The notes: generated from the letters alone by a model not told the origin. A stretch of 64,000 nt of DNA from Nitratireductor basaltis (GCF_000733725.1 NZ_JMQM01000002.1:1-64000); one strand, 5' to 3'. Counted from the first letter of the stretch, positions 25,524 to 35,010 are shown. Translations and numbers: made by a program.

Positions 25524-25955
25524 TCACCACCCCAAATCCGTCTCAACAAAATCGTTTCCCTTGAAAGCCAGCCTCGCACCCAGTTCCTGCGCACAGGCAT
25601 AGGCCAGGCAGTCGCCGAGGTTCAGTTTCGCGGGATGATTGACGAGCTTGCCATAGCGCCCTGCGGCGGCGAGGGCTTTTCGACCTATCTCGGCAGTGAT
25701 TGCGATTTCGGTTAGTTCGAGGTCGGTGGTGAATTGATCGACCAGCGTAGTGGCAGTCTCTATGTCTTCCGGAGTCGCGGTCACGCGCTTTCTTGCCGTT
25801 GCGATCCGGCGGGCAAGCGAGAGGGTGGCTTCCATGCGCACGATGGGTGAGATGCCGAAGGGACCTTCTTCGCGCTCCAGCCGCGCCATAAGCGCCTCTG
25901 CATCATCTTCGCCAGCCAGAATGGCAACAACCACCGATGCGTCGATGAAGAGCAT
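25524..25955 (-). CDS. vapC: VapC-family PIN-domain toxin
   Basis: 143-residue PIN ribonuclease, the toxin of a type II toxin-antitoxin pair; family members cut tRNA or rRNA. The four acidic active-site positions are visible: Asp5 in FIDASVV, Glu42, Asp115 in LNLGDCLAYA and Asp135 in FKGNDF. It overlaps the antitoxin gene by one base (TGATG on the minus strand), the usual toxin-second arrangement. Confidence 0.9.
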   Translation of the reverse strand: MLFIDASVVVAILAGEDDAEALMARLEREEGPFGISPIVRMEATLSLARRIATARKRVTATPEDIETATTLVDQFTTDLELTEIAITAEIGRKALAAAGRYGKLVNHPAKLNLGDCLAYACAQELGARLAFKGNDFVETDLGW

Positions 25956-26197
25956 CAGTCAACGTCATCCCAAAGCTCATCCGTCTCCTGCGCATGATCA
26001 CCCGGCGCAAAAGGTCCCGCCTCCTGCGCCATTGCCAGTGATTTTGCCAGTCGCTCGCGCATGGGCAGGCGGCGTTTTTGCTGGCTGATTTCGTGTTTCA
26101 GCGCGCGCTTTACCGCTTCGGATTTGGTGGTCTTGGTCAGTCCAACCAGTTCTTCGGCGAGCTTGTCGACTTCCGGGTCCTTGATGTAGAGGGGCAT
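25955..26197 (-). CDS. vapB: VapB-family antitoxin
   Basis: 80-residue type II antitoxin. The N-terminal MPLYIKDPEVDKLAEELVGL with TKSEAVKRALKHEI forms the DNA-binding part of the PSK/VapB antitoxin family; the acidic C-terminus (ETDELWDDVD) should bind and neutralise VapC. Autoregulation of the pair is expected from the family. The start is an ATG with a GGATATCC-type sequence just upstream, which could be part of the operator. Confidence 0.88.
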   Translation of the reverse strand: MPLYIKDPEVDKLAEELVGLTKTTKSEAVKRALKHEISQQKRRLPMRERLAKSLAMAQEAGPFAPGDHAQETDELWDDVD

Positions 26198-26255
26198 CGG
26201 GATATCCTCATTTGCTCACAATATATCCCAATGCTGTCTCCAGCGCCAACGCCCA

Positions 26256-26459
26256 TCACCAATGCGGTGGCTTCGTCACGGGCACATCCGGCGCCACCTG
26301 TTCTTCCAGCGTCAGAAAGCGCTCGGTCAGGCGGTCGAGTTTCTTCTGCAGGGCGTCGATGGTTTTCCATTGCTCGGTGAGCTGGGTGGAAAGTTCCTCT
26401 ATGGTCTTTTCCTGCTCGGCGGCGAGCATTTCGAGTTGTTCGATACGGTCGGTGGTCAT
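26256..26459 (-). CDS. slyX: SlyX family protein
   Basis: 67-residue coiled-coil protein (IEQLEMLAAEQEKTIEELST, then WKTIDALQKKLDRLTERF) ending in the typical PPHW. The family is widespread and of unknown function, often beside slyD in enterobacteria. Overlaps the thioesterase stop by four bases. Confidence 0.88.
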   Translation of the reverse strand: MTTDRIEQLEMLAAEQEKTIEELSTQLTEQWKTIDALQKKLDRLTERFLTLEEQVAPDVPVTKPPHW

Positions 26460-26896
26460 TTTTGCAGGCTTTCGAGTGCTGCGCGCAGGGCCGGGCCCAT
26501 TGGTGCAGCCTTGCGGGTTTTTCGGTTCACATAGACATGGACGAAGAAGCCTTCGGCTGAGGCTTTTTTCTCCTCGTTGCGGAAGAGCGCGATTTCGTAG
26601 CGCACGGAGCTTTTGCCCAGATGTGCAACGCGCAGGCCAGCGGTGATGATGTCGGGAAAGGCCATTTCCGAGAAATAGCGGCAGCCTGTCTCGACCACCA
26701 GGCCGATCCCGGCGCTGTTGTTTATGTCGAGCAGGTTGTTTTCGATCAGCCAGCCATTCACCGCCGTGTCGAAGAGCGAATAGTGGACCACATTGTTCAT
26801 GTGGCCATAGGCGTCATTGTCCATCCAGCGCGTGGGGATGGTGCGAAAAGCGCGATATTCCGCGCGGGTGGAAGGCTCAGGGCGGCTTTCGCTCAT
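26456..26896 (-). CDS. Acyl-CoA thioesterase, hotdog fold (YbgC/4-HBT type)
   Basis: 146-residue single hotdog-domain enzyme hydrolysing acyl-CoA thioesters. Family marks are TRWMDNDAYGHMNNVVHYS, whose Asp and nearby His are the likely catalytic positions, and the LGKSSVRYEIALFR strand. The start is an ATG one base after the alcohol dehydrogenase stop; a frame open 11 codons further up is less likely. Operon with the dehydrogenase and slyX. Confidence 0.87.
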   Translation of the reverse strand: MSESRPEPSTRAEYRAFRTIPTRWMDNDAYGHMNNVVHYSLFDTAVNGWLIENNLLDINNSAGIGLVVETGCRYFSEMAFPDIITAGLRVAHLGKSSVRYEIALFRNEEKKASAEGFFVHVYVNRKTRKAAPMGPALRAALESLQK

Positions 26897-26897
26897 C

Positions 26898-28070
26898 TCA
26901 CCATGCCGCGCGGTATATGGCGGCCGCATCGTCCTCGCGCACCTCGCGCGGATTGTTGACGAGCAGGCGCTGCTGTTTCATCGCGTCGCTGGCAAGTTTT
27001 GGCAGATGCACCTCGCCAATGCCGACCTCGCGCAGGCGGGTTGGCATTTCCAGCCGTTTGGAGAGGGCCGCAAGCTCCTCGATGAAGGCGGAGCAGAGCG
27101 CCTGCGCGCCCTCGCCTTCGCCCAGATTAGGGAAGGCATCGCGGGCGATCTCGGCATAAAGATGCGCGGCATCGGGCGCGTTGAAGCGCAGCACATGAGG
27201 CAGCACAAGCGCATTCGACAATCCGTGGGGCACGTGGAATGTGCCGCCAATCGGATAGGCCAGCGCATGCACGGCGGCGACGGGCGAATTGGCAAAGGCC
27301 TGTCCGGCCAGCATGGAGCCGAGCAGCATCGCGCCGCGTGCTTCCTCATTGCCGCCGTCAAACACGGCCGTCTCGATATTCGCGCCCAGAAGCTGAAGCG
27401 CCTGGCGGGCGAGCATTTTCGACAGCGGATTGTTGTTGGCGGATTTCGAGGCATAGGCCTCGATGGCGTGCACCATGGCATCCACGCCCGTGGCCGCGGT
27501 GATTGCCGGCGGCAGGCCAAGGGTGAGGCGCGCATCGAGAATTGCGATATCCGGCAGGATCACGGGGCTTGAGACGCCGCGCTTTTCCTCCGCACCCACG
27601 GTGATGATGGAGACAGGTGTGACTTCCGAACCCGTTCCGGCGGTGGTGGGCACCAGAACCAGCGGCAGACGGGGGCCCCTGGCCTGTCCCACACCCCATG
27701 CGTCGTCGAGGTCTTCATTCGAGCCCAGAAGCAGGCTTGCAAGCTTTGCCACATCGAGCGATGAACCGCCGCCGAAGCCGACAACGCCGGTGACTTGGGC
27801 CTTTCGCCCGGCGTCCACCGCGCGCTCTAATGTTTCACGGGAGGGATCGGCCTCCACCTCGTCGAAAATGGTGACTTTTGCGCCCGCTTCTTCGAGCGAT
27901 TTGATCGCGGAATCGGCGAGACCCAGCTTTCGCAGGCCGGGATCCGTGACCAGAAGGACACGTGTGCCCAGCCGTGAAACACTTATCGCGCCAAGACGGG
28001 TTGCCGCGCCCGCCTCGAAGACGATAGAGGGCGTGGTATTGAAGACGAAGGGTGAGGACGAAATCTTCAT
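26898..28070 (-). CDS. Iron-containing (group III) alcohol dehydrogenase
   Basis: 390-residue NAD(P)-dependent dehydrogenase. The nucleotide motif GFGGGSSLDVAKL and the signature PTTAGTGSEVT are present, with metal ligands in DAMVHAIEAY (Asp and His), AAVHALAYPIGG and VPHGLSNAL. The substrate cannot be told; group III enzymes act on short alcohols, lactaldehyde or maleylacetate. A long upstream extension in frame crosses the divergent promoter region and is rejected. Divergent from the nucleoside importer, so a role in handling acetaldehyde from deoxyribose degradation is conceivable but is inference. Confidence 0.9.
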   Translation of the reverse strand: MKISSSPFVFNTTPSIVFEAGAATRLGAISVSRLGTRVLLVTDPGLRKLGLADSAIKSLEEAGAKVTIFDEVEADPSRETLERAVDAGRKAQVTGVVGFGGGSSLDVAKLASLLLGSNEDLDDAWGVGQARGPRLPLVLVPTTAGTGSEVTPVSIITVGAEEKRGVSSPVILPDIAILDARLTLGLPPAITAATGVDAMVHAIEAYASKSANNNPLSKMLARQALQLLGANIETAVFDGGNEEARGAMLLGSMLAGQAFANSPVAAVHALAYPIGGTFHVPHGLSNALVLPHVLRFNAPDAAHLYAEIARDAFPNLGEGEGAQALCSAFIEELAALSKRLEMPTRLREVGIGEVHLPKLASDAMKQQRLLVNNPREVREDDAAAIYRAAW

Positions 28071-28185
28071 GGTCAGGGAAATTGACAATTCCCTGAACCT
28101 TTGTCGAGTGTAGTATGCAATCAAGGGCGGCCCACAACGGGTATCCTTAAAGCAAACAAACGACAATAAACGGGGAAGAGCCCGC

Positions 28186-29718
28186 ATGGCGGAAGCCGCA
28201 ATCGAGCTCAAGGGCATTTCGAAGAGTTTCGGCGCCGTGCGCGCCAATCGCGACATCGACCTGAAGGTCGAGGCGGGAACGATCCACGGGATCATCGGCG
28301 AGAACGGCGCTGGCAAATCCACGCTGATGTCGATCCTCTACGGCTTCTACCAGGCCGATAGCGGGCGCATCTTCATCGGCGGGCGCGAGGTGAAGATCAC
28401 CTCCTCCTCCGACGCGATCCAGAAAGGCATCGGCATGGTGCATCAGCACTTCATGCTGGTGCACAATTTCACGGTTCTGGAAAACGTGATCCTGGGTGCC
28501 GAAGACGCGCCGCTTCTCAACCGCTCCATCGCCAATGCGCGCTCGGAGCTTGAACGGCTGGAGCGCGATTACGGGCTGGAAGTCGATCCCGACGCCATTG
28601 TCGAGGAACTGCCGGTCGGCCTTCAGCAGCGCGTGGAAATTCTCAAAGCGCTTTATCGCGGTGCGGATATTCTCATTCTCGACGAACCGACCGGCGTGCT
28701 GACGCCTGCGGAGGCCGATCACCTTTTCCGCATCCTGCGCCAGCTCAAGGACGAGGGCAAAACGGTCATCCTCATCACGCACAAGCTGCGCGAGATCATG
28801 GCCGTCACCGACAATGTCTCCGTCATGCGCCAGGGCCAGATGGTCGCCACACGCAAGACGCAGGAAACCAGCGTGGAGGAACTGGCCGAACTGATGGTCG
28901 GCCGCCGCGTGCTTCTGCAGGTGGAGAAAGGCGAGGCAAAGCCCGGCGAGGTTCTGCTTTCCGTCAAGAACCTGACGGTGAGGGATTCGCGCGGCGTGAC
29001 CATGGTGGAGAATGTCTCCTTCGATGTGCGCGCAGGCGAAATCGTGGGCATTGCAGGCGTGGCCGGCAACGGACAGACGGAACTTCTCGACACGATCACG
29101 GGTATCCGCAAGGCGGAAAACGGCACGGTGACGCTCGATGGCGCGCCGGTGGATCTGACGGGCGAAGCCGACCCTGCCGATCTGCGCCAGCGCGGGATGG
29201 CCCATGTCCCCGAAGACCGCCACCATGTCGGCCTCGTACTCGCCTTCGAGGAAAACGAGAACGCCATGCTCGGCTATCACGGGCAGGAGAAATACCGCAA
29301 AGGCATGCTGCTCGACATCAAGGCCATGCGCGAGGACGCGGTCGAGAAGATCGAGAAATACGACATCCGCCCACCCGATCCGCGCCTGAAGACGGCCAAT
29401 TTCTCCGGTGGCAACCAGCAGAAGATCGTGCTGGCCCGCGAGATCGAGCAGGACCCGAAGGTGCTGATCGTCGGCCAGCCCACCCGCGGCGTGGATGTCG
29501 GTGCCATCGAATTCATCCACAAACGCCTGATCGAGATGCGCGATGCGGGCAAGGCCGTGGTTCTTGTCTCCGTCGAACTCGACGAAATCCGCTCGCTCTC
29601 CGACCGTATCCTCGTCATGTTCGCCGGCCGAATAGTCGGCGAGCGCGGGCCGGAAGCCACCGAAGGCGAACTCGGCCTGCTGATGGCCGGCGTTGAAGAA
29701 AAGGAAGCGGCGGAATGA
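28186..29718 (+). CDS. Nucleoside ABC importer, ATP-binding protein
   Basis: 510-residue tandem ATPase of the BMP/nucleoside (YufO/NupO-like) importer class. First domain: Walker A GENGAGKST, signature LPVGLQQRVEI, Walker B ILILDEPTGVL. Second domain: degenerate P-loop GVAGNGQTELL, signature FSGGNQQKIVLARE and VGQPTRGVDVGA, the pattern usual for this subfamily, where the second site is non-canonical. Overlaps the first permease by ATGA. The expected BMP substrate-binding lipoprotein gene is not next to it. With cdd, PNP and deoA downstream, the importer very likely carries purine and pyrimidine nucleosides. Confidence 0.92.
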   Translation: MAEAAIELKGISKSFGAVRANRDIDLKVEAGTIHGIIGENGAGKSTLMSILYGFYQADSGRIFIGGREVKITSSSDAIQKGIGMVHQHFMLVHNFTVLENVILGAEDAPLLNRSIANARSELERLERDYGLEVDPDAIVEELPVGLQQRVEILKALYRGADILILDEPTGVLTPAEADHLFRILRQLKDEGKTVILITHKLREIMAVTDNVSVMRQGQMVATRKTQETSVEELAELMVGRRVLLQVEKGEAKPGEVLLSVKNLTVRDSRGVTMVENVSFDVRAGEIVGIAGVAGNGQTELLDTITGIRKAENGTVTLDGAPVDLTGEADPADLRQRGMAHVPEDRHHVGLVLAFEENENAMLGYHGQEKYRKGMLLDIKAMREDAVEKIEKYDIRPPDPRLKTANFSGGNQQKIVLAREIEQDPKVLIVGQPTRGVDVGAIEFIHKRLIEMRDAGKAVVLVSVELDEIRSLSDRILVMFAGRIVGERGPEATEGELGLLMAGVEEKEAAE

Positions 29719-30854
29719 GTGCGCCTTATGCGAAATTGCCCGCATGGGCCGATTACGGGCTGATCCCGCTCATCAATCTTCTGGTTGCCTTTTTCGTGGC
29801 GGGACTTGTGGTTCTGCTGGTGGGCGAGAACCCGTTTCGTGCGGCCATGATCCTCATCGACGGCGCATTGGGGCGGGGGCAGAACATTGCCTATACGCTC
29901 TATTACGCCACGAGCTTCATCTTCACCGGGCTTGCGGTAGCGGTGGCGTTCCACTGCAGCCTGTTCAATATCGGCGGTGAGGGACAGGCTTATGTGGGCG
30001 GGCTCGGCGTGGCGCTGGTCGCGCTTGCCTTCGACAATATCCTGCCCTGGTGGTTGACCTTCCCGCTGGCGATTGCGGGAGCTGCCGTCTTTGGTGCGGC
30101 ATGGGCCTTCATTCCCGCCTATTTCCAGGCCAAGCGCGGATCGCATATCGTCATCACGACGATCATGTTCAACTTCATCGCAGCCAGCCTGATGGTCTAT
30201 CTGCTGGTGAATGTGTTGAAGCCCGCGGGCCTGCAGGCGCCGCAGACGCGCACCTTTGCCGAAGGCGCACATCTGCCGAAACTCAACTTCATGCTGGAAT
30301 GGTTCGGCTTCACGATCCGTTCGGCTCCGTTCAACCTGTCCTTCCTGCTGGCACTGCTTTCTGCCTTCGGTGTCTGGGTTCTCATCTGGCGCACAAAGCT
30401 TGGCTACGAGATCCGCATGCGTGGCCACAGCCCCGAGGCTGCGCGCTATGCCGGTGTGAGCGAGACGCGCATCATCATCATCACCATGCTGATTTCCGGC
30501 GCTCTTGCTGGCATGATGGCGCTCAATCCGGTGATGGGCGACCAGCACCGGCTGCAGATCGACTTCGTGACCGGTGCCGGTTTCGTGGGAATTGCCGTGG
30601 CGCTGATGGGACGCTCGCATCCCGCAGGCATCGTGCCGGCGGCGATCCTGTTTGGCATGCTCTATCAGGGCGGGGCGGAGCTCGCCTTCGAAATGCCCGG
30701 CATCTCGCGCGACATGATCGTGATCATCCAGGGTCTCGTCATCCTGTTTGCCGGGGCGCTGGAGCACATGTTCCGCCCATCGGTGCAGGCGCTGTTTGCA
30801 GGGTTCAACGCGGCAGATCGCGACCGAAGCGACGCCCAAGGGGAGCGTGCCTGA
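29715..30854 (+). CDS. Nucleoside ABC importer, permease 1
   Basis: 379-residue inner-membrane permease of the BPD_transp_2 class (YufP-like) with about eight to ten hydrophobic segments; family marks include FNIGGEGQ, the ITTIMFNFIA stretch and the EIRMRGHSPEAARYAGV coupling loop that touches the ATPase. Overlaps the ATPase gene by four bases and ends one base before permease 2. Confidence 0.9.
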   Translation: MSAPYAKLPAWADYGLIPLINLLVAFFVAGLVVLLVGENPFRAAMILIDGALGRGQNIAYTLYYATSFIFTGLAVAVAFHCSLFNIGGEGQAYVGGLGVALVALAFDNILPWWLTFPLAIAGAAVFGAAWAFIPAYFQAKRGSHIVITTIMFNFIAASLMVYLLVNVLKPAGLQAPQTRTFAEGAHLPKLNFMLEWFGFTIRSAPFNLSFLLALLSAFGVWVLIWRTKLGYEIRMRGHSPEAARYAGVSETRIIIITMLISGALAGMMALNPVMGDQHRLQIDFVTGAGFVGIAVALMGRSHPAGIVPAAILFGMLYQGGAELAFEMPGISRDMIVIIQGLVILFAGALEHMFRPSVQALFAGFNAADRDRSDAQGERA

Positions 30855-30855
30855 C

Positions 30856-31827
30856 ATGGAATTCTTCGACACGCTGATTGCCGTTCTCGACTCCACCGTC
30901 CGCCTTTCCGTGCCGCTGCTGCTGGCCGCACTTGCGGGACTTTATTCGGAGCGTTCGGGCGTTTTCGATATTGGCCTTGAAGGCAAGATGCTGGCCGGCG
31001 CCTTTGCCGCCGGTGCTGCCGCTGCCGTGACCGCCAGCGCCTGGATCGGCCTTGCCGCTGCCGTCGTGGTCTCGGTATTCTTTGCGCTGGTGCATGGTTT
31101 TGCCTCCATCACGCATCGCGGCAACCAGATCGTTTCCGGCGTCGCCATCAACTTCATCGCGGCCGGCTCGACGATCATTCTGGGCCAGGCCTGGTTCAGC
31201 CAAGGCGGGCGCACACCGCTTCTGGGCGCGGAAGGCCGCTTCAACGCCATCCACCTGCCCTTCGCGGATGCGGTTCGTGACGTGCCGATCATCGGTCCGA
31301 TCTATGCCGAGCTGATCTCCGGTCACTCGCTTCTCGTCTATGTCGCTTTCCTGCTGGTGCCCTTCACATGGTGGGTGATGTTCCGCACGCGCTTTGGCCT
31401 TCGCCTGCGCGCGGTCGGTGAAAATCCGGCTGCCGTTGATACGGCGGGCATCTCTGTTGGCTGGCTGCGTTATCGCGCCGTCATGTGCACGGGCATCCTC
31501 ACCGGTCTTGCGGGCACCTATCTTGCGCTGGCGCAGAATGCGGGCTTCGTGAAGGACATGACGGCAGGGCGCGGCTTCATCGCGCTGGCCGCCCTCATCT
31601 TCGCCAAGTGGAAGCCGGTGCCGGTGATGTTCGCCTGCCTGCTGTTCGGTTTCCTCGATGCTTTCGCAATCCGCATTCAGGGCACGCCGCTGCCGCTGAT
31701 CGGGCGCGTCCCGGTTCAGTTCATGCAGGCACTGCCTTACATCCTGACCGTGATCCTGCTTGCCGGCTTCATCGGCAAGGCTGTGCCTCCACGTGCGGGT
31801 GGCACGCCTTATGTGAAGGAGCGCTAG
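30856..31827 (+). CDS. Nucleoside ABC importer, permease 2
   Basis: 323-residue second permease (YufQ-like), shorter than the first. SERSGVFDIGLEGKML is the hallmark N-terminal motif, and FGLRLRAVGENPAAVDTAGI is the coupling loop. Pairs with permease 1 to make the pore. The ATG is one base after the preceding stop; cdd starts three bases after its own stop. Confidence 0.9.
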   Translation: MEFFDTLIAVLDSTVRLSVPLLLAALAGLYSERSGVFDIGLEGKMLAGAFAAGAAAAVTASAWIGLAAAVVVSVFFALVHGFASITHRGNQIVSGVAINFIAAGSTIILGQAWFSQGGRTPLLGAEGRFNAIHLPFADAVRDVPIIGPIYAELISGHSLLVYVAFLLVPFTWWVMFRTRFGLRLRAVGENPAAVDTAGISVGWLRYRAVMCTGILTGLAGTYLALAQNAGFVKDMTAGRGFIALAALIFAKWKPVPVMFACLLFGFLDAFAIRIQGTPLPLIGRVPVQFMQALPYILTVILLAGFIGKAVPPRAGGTPYVKER

Positions 31828-31830
31828 GCG

Positions 31831-32223
31831 ATGGCAGAAGATCTGTTCGAGGCCGCGAAATCGGCCATGGCCAAGGCCTATGCGCCCTATTCGCGTTTTC
31901 CGGTCGGTGCAGCACTTCGCACCACCGATGGGGCCGTTCATGCCGGCTGCAATATCGAGAATGCATCCTATCCGGAAGGCTGGTGTGCCGAGACGACCGC
32001 GCTGGGGCACCTCATCATGGGCGGCGGCGGCAAGGTCGCGGAAGTGGCCGTGGTCGCAGAGAAGATGGAACGCATCATGCCCTGTGGCGGATGCCGCCAG
32101 CGGCTTTCCGAATTCGTGACGGAGGACGCGGTTCTGCATCTTTGCACCATGGAAGGCGTGGTTGAGAGCGTGCCTTTCTCGTCCATCTTTCCTCGTGGCT
32201 TTGATCTGGAGCAGAACCGGTGA
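31831..32223 (+). CDS. cdd: Cytidine deaminase
   Basis: 130-residue zinc enzyme converting cytidine and deoxycytidine to uridine and deoxyuridine. Substrate-site motif NIENASYPEGWCAETTA and the zinc ligands in CAE and PCGGCRQ are intact, matching the homotetrameric small form. In the canonical motif CAER the arginine is Thr here, a variant allowed in the family. Overlaps the PNP gene as GTGA. Confidence 0.94.
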   Translation: MAEDLFEAAKSAMAKAYAPYSRFPVGAALRTTDGAVHAGCNIENASYPEGWCAETTALGHLIMGGGGKVAEVAVVAEKMERIMPCGGCRQRLSEFVTEDAVLHLCTMEGVVESVPFSSIFPRGFDLEQNR

Positions 32224-33029
32224 AGGAAGCGGTTGATATTCTGACCGAACGGCTGGCCGGCCTGATGCCGCGGGTCGCAATCGTGCTCGGTTCGGGCCTT
32301 GGCGGCCTTGTCGACGAGGTCGAGAACGCCATCCACATTCCCTATGAGGAACTGCCCGGCTTTCCACAAAGCGGTGTCTCCGGCCATGCAGGCAAGATCG
32401 TCGCCGGCACCTTTCAGGGTGTTCCGGTGGTCATGCTTGCAGGGCGCGCGCATTATTACGAGCACGGCGATGCGGCAGCGATGCGCCCTGCGCTCGAGGT
32501 ACTGTGGGGCATTGGCGTGACGAGCCTTCTGCTTTCCAATGCGGCCGGTTCGCTGCACACGGAAATGCCGCCTGGATCGGTCATGTTGATCGACGACCAC
32601 ATCAACTATTCGGGCATGAACCCGCTGATCGGCGAGCAGAGCGACCGCCGCTTTACCGGCATGAGCGAGGCCTATGACCGCGACATGCGGGAGGCGCTGG
32701 CAAAGGCAGCGGAAACGGCCGAAGTCACGCTCCATCGCGGCGTCTATATGTGGTTTTCAGGCCCGTCCTTCGAGACGCCAGCTGAGATCCGCATGGCGCG
32801 GACACTTGGTGCCGATGCTGTCGGCATGTCCACCGTTCCCGAGGTCATTCTCGCGCGCTTCATCGGGCTGAAAGTGGCCGCCTGCTCCGTCATCACCAAT
32901 CTTGGTGCGGGCATGGCCGCAGGCGAGATGTCGCATCAGGAGACGAAGGACATGGCGCCGCTTGGCGGCCAGCGCCTGGCACAGGTTCTGCGCGCCTATT
33001 TCGCCTCCGGCATGCACCGCGATGACTAG
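32220..33029 (+). CDS. Purine-nucleoside phosphorylase (PNP-I)
   Basis: 269-residue enzyme of the trimeric PNP family, splitting purine (deoxy)ribonucleosides with phosphate. Visible are the phosphate motif [19 protein letters not shown], the LLSNAAGSL strand, the base site [11 protein letters not shown] with its glutamate and [11 protein letters not shown]. The start is a GTG overlapping the cdd stop; it overlaps deoA by eight bases. Gene name could be punA or deoD-like; trimeric PNP-I is better called punA, so I leave the symbol empty. Confidence 0.92.
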   Translation: MKEAVDILTERLAGLMPRVAIVLGSGLGGLVDEVENAIHIPYEELPGFPQSGVSGHAGKIVAGTFQGVPVVMLAGRAHYYEHGDAAAMRPALEVLWGIGVTSLLLSNAAGSLHTEMPPGSVMLIDDHINYSGMNPLIGEQSDRRFTGMSEAYDRDMREALAKAAETAEVTLHRGVYMWFSGPSFETPAEIRMARTLGADAVGMSTVPEVILARFIGLKVAACSVITNLGAGMAAGEMSHQETKDMAPLGGQRLAQVLRAYFASGMHRDD

Positions 33030-34341
33030 TCTCCTGCCGCAGGAGATCATCCGCCGCAAGCGTGATGGCAAGGCGCTCGGCCCGGATGAAATCGGCGATT
33101 TCGTGCAGGGCCTGAGCAATGATGGATGGAGCGAGGGCCAGGTTGCCGCTCTTGCCATGGCGATCTTTCTCAACGGCATGACGCGCGAGGAATCGGTTGC
33201 GCTGACGCTCGCCATGCGTGACAGCGGCGACGTGCTGGACTGGCAGGGCTTCGACCGCCCTGTCACCGACAAGCATTCGACCGGTGGCGTGGGCGACAAT
33301 GTCTCGCTAATGCTTGCGCCCATTATTGCAGCCTGTGGCGGTCTCGTGCCGATGATCTCGGGTCGCGGCCTTGGCCATACGGGCGGCACGCTGGACAAGA
33401 TGGATTCCATCCCCGGCTATCAGAGCCAGCCCGGGCTTGACCTCTTCCGCAAAACCGTCCACGAGGCGGGCTGCGCGATCATTGGGCAGACCTCCGATCT
33501 TGCGCCTGCCGACAAGCGCTTCTACGCGGTGCGCGACGTGACCGGCACGGTGGAATCCGTGCCGCTGATCACCGCCTCCATTCTGTCCAAGAAGCTTTCA
33601 GCGGGGCTGCAGAGCCTGGTGCTTGACGTAAAATGCGGTAATGGCGCTTTCATGAGCAGTCATGAAAAAGCGCAGGAACTGGCGCTCAGTCTCGTGCAGG
33701 TGGCCAATGGTGCGGGCCTCAAGACAACCGCACTTCTAACCGACATGAACGAACCACTGGCTGACGCCGCAGGCAATGCGGTGGAGGTTCAGGTTGCGGC
33801 TGACTTTTTGACCGGCGCGCGGCGCACCGACCGGCTGGAGCGCGTGACGCTGGCGCTTTGCGCGGAGATGCTGTTTTCCAGCGGGCTTGCCGCCTCGCCT
33901 GCGGAAGGTGAAACGATGGCGCGGGCTGCTCTGGATGATGGGAGGGCGGCTGAGCAATTTAACAGGATGGTGGCCGCACTGGGTGGGCCAGCCAACTTCC
34001 TTGATCGTGCCGAACATCATCTGCCCAAAGCACCGCTCGTTCTTGATGTTCCAGCGCCCGAAGCAGGATATATGGCGGCCATCGACTCCCGCGCCGTCGG
34101 CGTTGCCGTTATCGGCCTTGGCGGAGGGCGCAGGCGCGCGGAAGACAAGATCGATCACCGCGTGGGTATCGATCGCATCACGCCGGTTGGCACGGCCATC
34201 AGCAAGGGCGATCCGCTTGCGCGCATCCACGCTGCCCACCGGGAGGATGCACAGGCTGCGCAGGCAGCTTTGCTCAAGGCTTTCACGCTTGGCGAGAAGG
34301 TCGAGCGGATCAATCCCGTGCTCGAGCGCGTTGGCGGCTAA
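33022..34341 (+). CDS. deoA: Thymidine phosphorylase
   Basis: Phosphorolyses thymidine and deoxyuridine to base and deoxyribose 1-phosphate. The 439-residue protein has the family signature [20 protein letters not shown], the phosphate motif [10 protein letters not shown] and [12 protein letters not shown]. Length equals that of E. coli DeoA. It overlaps the PNP gene and ends with TAA directly abutting the TCA stop of the convergent protease gene. deoB and deoC, which process the sugar phosphate, are not in the window. Confidence 0.95.
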   Translation: MTSLLPQEIIRRKRDGKALGPDEIGDFVQGLSNDGWSEGQVAALAMAIFLNGMTREESVALTLAMRDSGDVLDWQGFDRPVTDKHSTGGVGDNVSLMLAPIIAACGGLVPMISGRGLGHTGGTLDKMDSIPGYQSQPGLDLFRKTVHEAGCAIIGQTSDLAPADKRFYAVRDVTGTVESVPLITASILSKKLSAGLQSLVLDVKCGNGAFMSSHEKAQELALSLVQVANGAGLKTTALLTDMNEPLADAAGNAVEVQVAADFLTGARRTDRLERVTLALCAEMLFSSGLAASPAEGETMARAALDDGRAAEQFNRMVAALGGPANFLDRAEHHLPKAPLVLDVPAPEAGYMAAIDSRAVGVAVIGLGGGRRRAEDKIDHRVGIDRITPVGTAISKGDPLARIHAAHREDAQAAQAALLKAFTLGEKVERINPVLERVGG

Positions 34342-34911
34342 TCACTGCTCGAGGATGAGCGAACCGCGTTCGATCTGGAACCGCTTGAGTTCGCTGAGGA
34401 AGCTCATGCCCACCAGTGTATGGTCCAGTGCGTGATCGTCGAGAACGAGGACTTCCACATCTGGAACGTAGATCTTTCCGATCGCCATGCCTTCCAGCGT
34501 TGCCACGGCTGCTCGCGTCATGCCGTTGGCGGTGTTCACGCGCGCATTGAAATCCGATTCCTGAAGCCTGATGCCCACCTTGCGCGCTGTGCTGGTATTG
34601 ATCGCCACCATGGTCGCGCCCGTATCCACCATACCCGGAATGCGCGCTCCGTTCAGCTTGAACTCGGCAAAGAAATGACCCTTGGCGTCTGATGGTATGC
34701 GTATCTTGCGGCCGAGAAGATTTTCCTGCTCTCGCTCCAGTTCGGCACGGCTGAGGTGCACCGTCATACGGCTTTCCTCGCCCGTGGCCGAGCTCTTGTA
34801 GAAATGGCTCACGAGCTTGGAGAACAGCTCCGGATTGTCTCTGTGCACCATGGGCAGCGCCACGGCGACCCCGACTAGCGAACTCAGAAAGATGATCTTG
34901 CTCAAACGCAT
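34342..34911 (-). CDS. Retropepsin-like aspartic protease, membrane-anchored
   Basis: 189-residue protein with an N-terminal hydrophobic anchor (residues 5-20) and a single retropepsin-type domain carrying the active-site motif PGMVDTGATMVAINTSTA; the family (TIGR02281, clan AA) would act as a homodimer in the periplasm or at the membrane. The flap-like GMSFLSELKRFQI near the C-terminus is typical. Substrate unknown. Stop codon abuts that of deoA without a spacer. Confidence 0.87.
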   Translation of the reverse strand: MRLSKIIFLSSLVGVAVALPMVHRDNPELFSKLVSHFYKSSATGEESRMTVHLSRAELEREQENLLGRKIRIPSDAKGHFFAEFKLNGARIPGMVDTGATMVAINTSTARKVGIRLQESDFNARVNTANGMTRAAVATLEGMAIGKIYVPDVEVLVLDDHALDHTLVGMSFLSELKRFQIERGSLILEQ

Positions 34912-35010
34912 GGTCTGCCCCCATTCTGGCGTGCGCCAGCATGGAGGCAGACTATCACCGAGACCTTAAAAGCCACGTCCCGAAGACAGGCGTGGTTTCC
35001 GAATTGCTAA

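Noticed and set aside
28081-28110. TTGACA with a downstream TTGTCGA that could be a promoter/operator between the alcohol dehydrogenase and the nucleoside importer
   Set aside because: No -10 box at an acceptable distance on the plus strand and only partial symmetry; too weak to list.
28147-32367. Several antisense frames of more than 500 codons opposite the nucleoside importer and cdd
   Set aside because: All mirror well-recognised genes on the plus strand, no starts with ribosome sites, low-complexity His/Arg/Asp-rich products.
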